From an uncultured Rhodospirillales bacterium (GTDB lineage Bacteria > Pseudomonadota > Alphaproteobacteria > CACIAM-22H2): DNA of 64,000 nt. Position numbers and translations under genes: made by a program. Shown one piece after another: positions 45,898 to 52,554 of this stretch. The notes below the pieces were generated by a model. That model did not search any database and had not been told where the DNA came from. It saw only the letters and a list, made by a program, of their open reading frames with translations. Positions within the stretch are counted from its first letter, which is position 1, and every line of letters starts with the position of its first letter. The stretch spans positions 1 to 64,000 of the forward strand of contig CALANV010000030.1 of NCBI GenBank assembly GCA_937926175.1, given 5' to 3'.

Positions 45898-46101
45898 TCA
45901 GACCGGCTGGTAATGCCGGCGGTCGGCCAGGACGCCCGCCGCGATCGTCTTCTCTTCCGGTAGCGGTCCGATGCGACGAATGCGCGCATACTCGATGCCG
46001 TCGCACCCGGTGAAGGTGCCGATGACCTCCCATTCGGGCGGCTGCGTGCCGAAAAGCTGCGTGCCGACGGGGCGGTAACGTTGCGTCTGCGCGGGAAGCA
46101 T
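45898..46101 (-). CDS. Small hypothetical protein (67 residues)
   Basis: From ATG 46101 (MLPAQTQRYRPVGTQLFG) to YQPV. It contains PEWEVIGTFTGCDGIEYARIR and GPLPEEKTIAAGVLADRRHY, with consistent high G+C third positions and soluble-protein composition. I do not recognise it. It converges on the permease gene across an 80-base gap. Confidence 0.6.
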   Translation of the reverse strand: MLPAQTQRYRPVGTQLFGTQPPEWEVIGTFTGCDGIEYARIRRIGPLPEEKTIAAGVLADRRHYQPV

Positions 46102-46335
46102 GATGTGCGTCAGCTCCGGAACCAACAATGCAGAGATCGACGCATCGCCGCCGCGTGGCGAGTCACGGCCGCACCATGAGCCACGCGGCGGCTTGCGCAC
46201 ATGGGCGCAGTCCAGCAGATCGCCCGGCGAACGCAAGCCAGAAGCCTGTGACATATGCGCGGCGCCGATGAGCCGCCCGGCCACGGGATCGCCAGTGCGG
46301 CATTGCGGGCGGCGCGTTCCGGAGGCCCAAGGCGC

Positions 46336-46977
46336 CTAGAACAGGAAGTCGGCGGCGTCGAGGGCCGCACGGTCGATGCCCGATGCGATCAGCATGTCGC
46401 CGTTGCCGAAATCGAACGCGACGAACGGCACGCCGGAGTCCGTCTCCCCTTGCGTGACGGCCGCCGCGGCGCCGAGCGCGTCCATGCCATCGAGCCCGAA
46501 GGCACGCAGATCGATCCGGTCGCGGCCGTCGTCGAACGGTGCGATGACGTCGCAGCCGGGCCCCGGATCGAGCACGTCGTCGCCCCTTCCACCCAGCAGG
46601 CGGTCGTCGCCCGGTCCGCCAATGAGCATGTCGTTGCCGTCGCCGCCGCCGAGGCCGTCTTCGCCAACAGTGCCGATCAGCGTGTCCGCCCCGTCGGGGC
46701 CGACCTAGCCGGGGTGCGGGATCTCGTCCGGCGGCGCGATGGAGATATCGGTGTTGGGTTCGAGATCGACGAGAAACGGACCGCTGCCGTCGCCGGTGCC
46801 GAAGATCCCGCTTTCCTCGGCCGACAGCGTGCCGGAATGGGCGAAGACGCCGGCCGGGACGAACACGTCGACGCCGTTCGCCGTGGCATAGTCGAACGCG
46901 CGTTCGATCGCGGCGTGGTTGTCGGTCGTACCATCGCCGATGGCCCCGAAGTCCGTGATCGACACATACCCGCTCAA
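46336..46977 (-). pseudogene. RTX/calcium-binding protein with pectate-lyase-like N-terminus, broken by an in-frame amber stop
   Basis: One reading frame runs from 46977 to 46336 but contains TAG at 46705-46707. The first 90 residues (YVSITDFGAIGDGTTDNHAA, VFVPAGVFAHSGTL) match the start of pectate-lyase-type beta-helix proteins, cut short before a linker (PNTDISIAPPDE). After the TAG the same frame encodes RTX nonapeptide repeats (GGGDGNDMLIGGPGDDRLLGG, GRGDDVLDPG) and a type I secretion-like C-terminus ending DAADFLF. Both the lost beta-helix and the nonsense codon suggest decay. A sequencing error or stop readthrough remain possible. Confidence 0.72.
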
Positions 46978-47251
46978 CCGAAGCCCCTTCCTGCCGACAA
47001 GGACGGCGCGGCCGATGAACCAGCATTCAACGGCCGTCCGGCACCCGCAAACGCTACAATGGTCATGGCTTCATTCCTTCGAGGAAGACGGCGGGGTCCC
47101 GGCGGACGGCGCGGCGCAAGTTTCGGGTGGCGGTGCAGCGTCCAATTTGAAAGCAATTGACGGGGTGCGGCCCCGCCATGGGTTGCCTTAGATTTGGCGG
47201 GCCTGCGGGCGAGCCCATCCCCGACCCGTCGAAATCCAGGAGCACGTCATC

Positions 47252-47590
47252 ATGACGTCCATGACGATCGAGCGCGAACCGGTTTTACCGGTGTTCATGA
47301 ATCCGGCGCTCATGAACGAGGACGACCGGTGGGCCGCGGTCGTACGGCGCGCTCCCGCCGCGGACAGGCTGTTCTGCTATTCCGTGCGGACCACCGGCGT
47401 CTACTGCCGCCCTTCATGCGCATCGCGCCTGCCGCGGCGGGAGAACGTCCGGTTCCATCGCACCTGCGCTGATGCGGCGAAGGCCGGATTCCGCCCGTGC
47501 AAGCGGTGCCGGCCGAACGGACCATTGCCGACCGAACGCCGGACGTCGACCACCGCCGACGCGTGCCGTCCGGTAGAGGCCGCGGCATGA
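47252..47590 (+). CDS. Stand-alone Ada-type zinc-binding methyl-acceptor domain protein
   Basis: The 112-residue protein aligns with the N-terminal domain of Ada. FCYSVRTTGVYCRPSCASR and AGFRPCKRC carry Cys52, Cys56, Cys83 and Cys86, equivalent to E. coli Ada Cys38, 42, 69 and 72. Cys38 is the residue that accepts methyl groups from DNA methylphosphotriesters. The AraC-type and methyltransferase domains of full Ada are missing. The stop overlaps the next gene's ATG (ATGA), coupling it to a 2OG-Fe(II) oxygenase, which suggests a joint role in alkylation repair or sensing. Confidence 0.85.
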   Translation: MTSMTIEREPVLPVFMNPALMNEDDRWAAVVRRAPAADRLFCYSVRTTGVYCRPSCASRLPRRENVRFHRTCADAAKAGFRPCKRCRPNGPLPTERRTSTTADACRPVEAAA

Positions 47591-48300
47591 ATGCGGACGC
47601 CCGGTCCCGGGTTGCGGCGCTGGACTGGCGGCGCATCGCCGACGATCTCGACGCCCATGGCCACGCCGTTATCGCCGGCGTTCTGTCCGGCGCGGAATGC
47701 GACGCGCTGGTCGCGAGCTACCCAGCCGACACGCTGTTCCGCCGCCGTATCGTGATGGAGCGTCACGGCTACGGTCAGGGCGAATACAAATACTTCGCCT
47801 ATCCGCTGCCGGACATCGTCGCGGCACTGCGCACGGCGCTCTACCCGCCGCTCGGCGAGATCGCGAACCGCTGGAACGCGGCGCTGAAACTCGACACGCG
47901 CTATCCGGCCACGCACGCAGCGTTCCTCGAGCGTTGCCACGCAGCCGGACAGACAAAGCCGACGCCGCTGCTGCTGCAATACGGCGAAGGCGACTACAAC
48001 CGGCTGCACCAGGACCTCTACAGCGAACACGTGTTCCCGTTGCAGGCCGCGTTCCTGCTTTCCGAACCCGGACGCGACTTCACCGGCGGCGAATTCGTCC
48101 TGACGGAGCAGCGGCCGCGGATGCAGTCACGCGCCGAGGTGGTGCCGCTCGGCCGCGGCGACGGTGTGATCTTTCCGGTCCACCACCGCCCGGTTCGAGG
48201 CACCCGCGGCGTCCATCGCGTCAATATGCGCCACGGGGTCAGCCGGATCCGTTCCGGCCATCGCCATACGCTCGGCATCATCTTTCACGACGCGCGGTGA
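47587..48300 (+). CDS. 2-oxoglutarate/Fe(II)-dependent oxygenase
   Basis: The 237-residue protein is a cupin-fold 2OG-Fe(II) dioxygenase. The iron facial triad is His141 and Asp143 in NRLHQDLYSE plus His210 in RGVHRVNMRHG. A downstream Arg (220 or 226) should bind 2-oxoglutarate. The family includes AlkB-like dealkylases and prolyl hydroxylases. It lacks obvious AlkB nucleotide-recognition segments that I can identify. The ATGA overlap with the Ada-domain gene argues for a DNA- or RNA-repair function, by inference only. Confidence 0.83.
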   Translation: MNADARSRVAALDWRRIADDLDAHGHAVIAGVLSGAECDALVASYPADTLFRRRIVMERHGYGQGEYKYFAYPLPDIVAALRTALYPPLGEIANRWNAALKLDTRYPATHAAFLERCHAAGQTKPTPLLLQYGEGDYNRLHQDLYSEHVFPLQAAFLLSEPGRDFTGGEFVLTEQRPRMQSRAEVVPLGRGDGVIFPVHHRPVRGTRGVHRVNMRHGVSRIRSGHRHTLGIIFHDAR

Positions 48301-48402
48301 GCAGTCCGTCATCCGAACCGGATACGGCAGAGCCCGACCGTGGCACTTCGTTGAGGTGCCTTGCGTTGATATTCGGTCATCTCGAATGAAGGAAGCGACG
48401 CG

Positions 48403-48789
48403 ATGCCGAATGCCATCACCTACGCGAAGGTCAACGAGATCATCGGCCTTGTCGAGCAGGCGCACCGGGCACCAGACGAACGGTCCGATGATCCGCGGCG
48501 CGGCGGACCATCCGGCGATCGCGGAATAGCGCACGCGGCACCGCCGATGGAGCCGCAGCCGGCGCCGGACTGGCCACATGTCGTCACGCGTTATCTCGAC
48601 GATCTTTCGGATGACGCCCTGACCGAGGTCATCGCACTGTACCATTTCGGACGCGGCGACTACGCGCATATCGAGGCTGCCGTTGCGGACGCACGAGGCC
48701 GCGCAGGCACACACCGTCAAAAGGTCGCCGAACTCGCCGCCCGTCCCGATCTCGCCACCTGTTTGCGCGTGGCACTCGCACAGCGATAA
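48403..48789 (+). CDS. DUF3775 family protein
   Basis: The 128-residue protein ends in a DUF3775-like domain: RYLDDLSDDALTEVIALYHFGRGDY, then IEAAVADARGRAGTHRQKVAEL. Similar proteins are found in Alphaproteobacteria and have no known role. The N-terminus (ITYAKVNEIIGLVEQA) is followed by a Pro/Arg-rich linker. GAAGGAAG precedes the ATG at 48403. Confidence 0.75.
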   Translation: MPNAITYAKVNEIIGLVEQAHRAPDERSDDPRRGGPSGDRGIAHAAPPMEPQPAPDWPHVVTRYLDDLSDDALTEVIALYHFGRGDYAHIEAAVADARGRAGTHRQKVAELAARPDLATCLRVALAQR

Positions 48790-49167
48790 GAGCTTCAGGC
48801 CGATCCGCAGCGTCGGGGCGCGGCACACGCGTTCGCCCGGGCGAGCCGGTCCCGCGCAATCCGGCAGCCGGCATGACTTCACTTATTGGGGCGCATCGTC
48901 TGGTTTGCGGCGACCGCTCCCATTGTCACTGTGAGCACGCGACCGGTCGCCAACGTAAGCTCAAGAATCTTGCCTGGTTCTGCGATCAGGCTTCTGTCTC
49001 ACCTTCCGAGCCCTCTGGCAACTCCATCGAGTAGATCATACTTGATGTGCTATGCGGCGCATTCGTCGTCCGAACGTCAGGCGTGACTGCGCTATCCGAA
49101 CGCGCTCAAGTCCAAGAAGGCAAATGCGGCGAAGCCGATTTCGCCGAGCCCGGCCAAGCTGCCGTAC
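48790..49167. other. Intergenic region without recognisable genes
   Basis: About 380 bases between the convergent DUF3775 and PII-like genes. Composition is less G+C-rich in places and codon bias is absent. No hairpin terminator with a T-run was found. Confidence 0.3.
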
Positions 49168-49497
49168 TCACGACGAGGATTCCTGGACGAGGTGAACGAC
49201 GCCGGCGACGGTCTCGACTGGCACGACGAAGGCGAGCCCGTGGCCGGGCGCATTCAGTTCGGCAGCCTGCACGATCTCCCGCAGGACCCTGTCCTTCAGA
49301 TCGGACGGAATGACCGTCAGGACGATCTCCTTTTCCGGCTCGATCTGAATGCCGAAGACCTTCATCTGCTCGTTGCGGCCGATGCCGCGCCCCAGCAGCA
49401 CGGTTCCGCCATGCGCCCCCGCCTTCATCGTGGCGTCCAACACCGTATCCCCCCATCCCTTCCGCACGATACTGACGATCAGACACGGGTTCAGCAT
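49168..49497 (-). CDS. PII-family nitrogen-regulator-like protein
   Basis: The 109-residue protein has the PII/GlnB-like ferredoxin fold: LIVSIVRKGWGDTVLDATM, GGTVLLGRGIGRNE, EKEIVLTVIPSDLKDRVL and HGLAFVVPVETVAGVV. The T-loop region is short and lacks the uridylylated Tyr51 context of GlnB, so this is a PII-like sensor rather than GlnB/GlnK. It directly follows two DUF1538 membrane genes (the start overlaps the second by seven bases), so it probably controls them. Confidence 0.83.
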   Translation of the reverse strand: MLNPCLIVSIVRKGWGDTVLDATMKAGAHGGTVLLGRGIGRNEQMKVFGIQIEPEKEIVLTVIPSDLKDRVLREIVQAAELNAPGHGLAFVVPVETVAGVVHLVQESSS

Positions 49498-50231
49498 TTC
49501 CGTTCCTCCTTCCCGCGGGATTTGAAGCGCACGAGAGCTCCCACCGCCATTACGGAAATGATCGGCGCCAACGCAATAAGGGCCACGAGGCCAAAGCCCT
49601 GGACGAGCGATTCCTGTCCTTCCATCGCGGCCGATGCCCCCAGGGCCAACGCGAGCAGAAAACTGTTGGCCAATGGCCCGGTGGCGACGCCGCCAGCATC
49701 CACGGCGATTCCGACGAAGTCCCTGTCGCTCAGCCACAGCAGGATGATGACGAGTACGTAGCCGGGCACGACCAGATAGAGCAGCGGGAGTCCGTAGCTG
49801 ATGCGGAGGATTCCCAACCCGACCCACACGGCCACCCCGATGCAAATCGCATACAGAATGATCGACTTGCGGATCGAACCCTGCGAGGCGGCCTCGACCT
49901 GATCGGCCAGTATGCGGACGGAAGGTTCGCCCAGTGCCGTGAGGAATCCAAGAAGCATACCGGCGACGACGAAAAGCCACGTCCGATCCAGCGCGGCGAA
50001 GGCCGCGCCGATGGCGCGCCCGAAAGGCAGGAATCCGATCGCGATCCCAAGCAGGAACAGAAACAGACCGACCGCCGCGATCGCCGTCCCGATCAGGATG
50101 TCGGCGACCTCCCGCCGCGGCAACCTGAGGAAGGAAAGCTGGAAGATCAGAAAAAGCGCCACCAGCGGCACGACGGCGATGGCTACGCTCCACGCCGTGT
50201 CAGCGATCTCGTCCAGCAGCGCGCCGTTCAC
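49491..50231 (-). CDS. DUF1538 membrane protein, second of a pair
   Basis: The 246-residue inner-membrane protein has about seven predicted helices and the DUF1538 pattern: LGFLTALGEPSVRILADQVE, VDAGGVATGPLANSFLLALAL and GFGLVALIALAPIISVMAVGA. The acidic ALGEPSVR region is unusual inside a membrane domain and repeats in the partner protein, so it may line a substrate path. Four bases overlap with the upstream DUF1538 gene, and the PII-like gene overlaps its 3' end. Presumed permease subunit of unknown substrate. Confidence 0.82.
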   Translation of the reverse strand: MNGALLDEIADTAWSVAIAVVPLVALFLIFQLSFLRLPRREVADILIGTAIAAVGLFLFLLGIAIGFLPFGRAIGAAFAALDRTWLFVVAGMLLGFLTALGEPSVRILADQVEAASQGSIRKSIILYAICIGVAVWVGLGILRISYGLPLLYLVVPGYVLVIILLWLSDRDFVGIAVDAGGVATGPLANSFLLALALGASAAMEGQESLVQGFGLVALIALAPIISVMAVGALVRFKSRGKEERKC

Positions 50232-50923
50232 GACAAGAACATTCCTATGATCAGAATGGCGAAGATCGGTCCGATCGAGGCAAAGCCGAGTATTCCGAAT
50301 CCATCCGACAGCGCCGAGCGGCCCGCGAGAACGGAACTGAGGCCGATGGCCAATGCCATGATCACCGGCGCCGAGAGCACCCCGGTGGTCACGCTCCCGG
50401 CATCGAAAGCCATCGGAATCACCGTCGCCGGAGCAAAAAGGGAAATGACGAGCGCAACCGAATAGGCGGCCCCGAGCAAGGCTCTCATTGACCAGCCCGC
50501 AATAACGCGAACCATTGCGATGGCGACCAACGCGGCAACGCCGAGGGCGATGACGTATACGACGGCCTCGCGGGGAATGTCGCCGTGCGAGGCAATGTCG
50601 ACCTGTCGTCCGAGGACCAGGACGTCGGGTTCGGCGACCGTCGTCGCGAAACCGAGGGCAAACGCCACGGCTATGATCAGCGCGAGCGAACCCTTCTTCG
50701 GCAGTTCAGCGCCGACGAATTTTCCCATCGGCAGGATGCCGAAATCGATCCCCGTGAAGAGAAGCAGCATGCCGACGATGGCGAGCGCCGAGCCGGCGAG
50801 GAACTGGAGAAACTCGGCGAGGGGCGCATGGATGAGCGTAACCTGAAGCAGTGACACGACGACGATGAGCGGCGCCACCGCTTTGAGCACTTCGGGGAGT
50901 TTCTCCCGCAGCAGGGAAATCAT
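50228..50923 (-). CDS. DUF1538 membrane protein, first of a pair
   Basis: A paralogue of the next gene, with the same hallmarks: LGFATTVAEPDVLVLGRQVD, FDAGSVTTGVLSAPVIMALAI and GFGILGFASIGPIFAILIIG. About seven helices. From the ATG at 50923 it has 231 residues. A TTG at 50959 with GGAG seven bases upstream would add 12. The two proteins probably form a heteromeric channel or transporter. The promoter region carries several repeats. Confidence 0.82.
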   Translation of the reverse strand: MISLLREKLPEVLKAVAPLIVVVSLLQVTLIHAPLAEFLQFLAGSALAIVGMLLLFTGIDFGILPMGKFVGAELPKKGSLALIIAVAFALGFATTVAEPDVLVLGRQVDIASHGDIPREAVVYVIALGVAALVAIAMVRVIAGWSMRALLGAAYSVALVISLFAPATVIPMAFDAGSVTTGVLSAPVIMALAIGLSSVLAGRSALSDGFGILGFASIGPIFAILIIGMFLS

Positions 50924-50962
50924 GGTCCCGAATGTCGACCGGCCCGTGACGCCTGTCAACCG

Positions 50963-51026
50963 AGACTCCCGGCACCTTGCAACGTGCCAGACTCCCTATT
51001 TCAGGAGCCGGACTTCCTGTTTCAGG
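50963..51026. promoter_or_regulatory. Repeat-rich control region upstream of the DUF1538-PII operon
   Basis: GGCACCTTGCAACGTGCC (50971-50988) is an 18-bp inverted repeat, symmetric except for one central pair. It is flanked on both sides by direct copies of AGACTCCC (50963-50970 and 50989-50996). A second pair, TCCCTATTTCAGG (50993-51005) and TTCCTGTTTCAGG (51014-51026), repeats at 21 bases, two helical turns. This looks like an operator array. Confidence 0.5.
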
Positions 51027-51289
51027 CTAGGACGTCCGGTGATTGGGGCGTGGCCTTCATGCGCGTCCGCCGCACGAACGACGCCGCGACCGTCGCCGCA
51101 GCCGGAACCGAGCAGCCCCGCCCGTCATGAGACTCGGACCAGGAGCGATGGCCGTGCCGACTGCTTCGGCGGCGTGGGCCGCCGGGTTACAAGTGAACGG
51201 CCCCCGGCTCCTTGGACATCAGGCCGCGCTGCCGGTCCGCCCGGCGGCGCGCCGGAACCTCGTCGGTATCAACGCCGCGCGAAAACCCA

Positions 51290-52177
51290 TTACGTCTTTC
51301 GCATGACGAGGACGTCGCACGGCGCCGAGCGCAGCAACCGCTCGGCCGTGCTGCCCAGAAGCAACTCGAGAAGCGGGTTTCGCCCGCGCGCCCCGATCGC
51401 GAGCAGATCGATCCCCTTGTCTTCGGCAAAGGACCGAACGATCAGCTCGATATCGCTGCTCTCCATGACGATCTCCAGCGCGCGCCGCCGCTCGGGCGCA
51501 AGCGCCGTGGCAGCCAGGAATCCCGCACACGCGTCGGCCGCCGCATGACGGCCGGCTTCCTCGCCGGCCCGGCTGTCGGCCACGCCGACCGTGTCAGGAC
51601 GATAGCCGTGGAGCAGCGCGATGCTCGCTGCGGGAAAAAGGGCAGCAGCCCCCTCCAGCGCATGGCGCGAAACGTCCGAGAAGTCGGTGGCGACGGCGAT
51701 ACGGGCATACGGCCGCCGGGCCCGCGCCTTGACGACGAGGACCGGCACGGGCGCCCGGCGTACCAACCGGTCCACCGTCGTGCCCAGAACAAGGCGCCCG
51801 AAGGTTTCGTTGCGCGCCGTGCCCGTCACGATCAAGTCGCAGCCGCGCTCCGCCGCCGCCTTCAGCACCACCTCGCTCGGCTCCCCCTCCTCGATCACGA
51901 TCTCGAAGGGAACGTCCCGGCCGCAGAGATCCTCCCGAACCTGCCGCTTCGCGATCACCATCCGGCGTGCAGCACTGCGTCGCCACGACGGTACCTCCTG
52001 TTCGGCCTCGGTGATCGACCGGTAGTCGGGCTCGAGCGCATGAACGACGACCAGCGTCGCCTGCCATTCGACCGCAAGCAGCACCGCACGATCGAGCGCA
52101 CGGTCGCACCGGCCGCTCAGATCCGTCGCCAGAAGAATTCGTTTCGGGGTTACGTGTCGCTGACGGGTTTCCACCAT
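51290..52177 (-). CDS. Tandem-domain universal stress protein
   Basis: The 295-residue protein holds two USP domains. The first starts at KRILLATDLSGRCDRALDRA and has GTARNETFGRLVLGTTVDRL (ATP-binding G-2x-G-9x-G-type loop). The second starts at YARIAVATDFSDVSRHALEG, with GARGRNPLLELLLGSTAERL and ends CDVLVMRK. Such proteins bind ATP and appear under energy or ion stress. The ATG at 52177 is chosen. It is divergent from the P-type ATPase gene. Confidence 0.9.
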   Translation of the reverse strand: MVETRQRHVTPKRILLATDLSGRCDRALDRAVLLAVEWQATLVVVHALEPDYRSITEAEQEVPSWRRSAARRMVIAKRQVREDLCGRDVPFEIVIEEGEPSEVVLKAAAERGCDLIVTGTARNETFGRLVLGTTVDRLVRRAPVPVLVVKARARRPYARIAVATDFSDVSRHALEGAAALFPAASIALLHGYRPDTVGVADSRAGEEAGRHAAADACAGFLAATALAPERRRALEIVMESSDIELIVRSFAEDKGIDLLAIGARGRNPLLELLLGSTAERLLRSAPCDVLVMRKT

Positions 52178-52554
52178 GCGCCTGTTTCCACATGTCCGGA
52201 CGGGCTGGCCCGAGAGCTTATACCGCGCCACCCGGCGGACCAACTGCGAACGCAGCAGTAGAGCAAGTGACGCACCCGTGCCGCGCAACCACAGCTCTGG
52301 CGCAACCCCCAGGGCTCATGAAGCGGCTGCCGGCGGAGCGCCGTTTCCGGCTTTTTCGATCGCCTCACCGACGACGTGTTCGTACGCCGGACCGAAAATC
52401 GATGCCGTCCCCGGCCTTTTCCGGCGGCACCGCGGTCGGACGCGTTGCCGGTTGCGCCGCTCTACAGCCCCGTCCAAGAATTCCGGAACTGCCAGAATCG
52501 CCTTTCAGGCGTTCGTGACCATACAGTCGTGGAGAAAAGCGGGGGCAACCCAGT
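52178..52554. other. Divergent intergenic region
   Basis: About 380 bases between the stress-protein and P-type ATPase genes. No gene is supported, and no repeats or terminators are obvious. Both promoters should be here. Confidence 0.3.

Noticed and set aside
46705..46707. Stop-codon readthrough or recoding at the amber codon
   Set aside because: No stem-loop or other recoding signal is evident nearby; decay or sequencing error is simpler.
50971..50988. NtrC binding site
   Set aside because: GCAC and GTGC halves are separated by eight bases, one more than the NtrC consensus. Kept only as a generic operator.
50970..50990. Possible sigma-54 promoter (TGGCACGTTGC) before the DUF1538 genes
   Set aside because: GG and GC are not 10 bases apart; the sequence is part of a palindrome instead.
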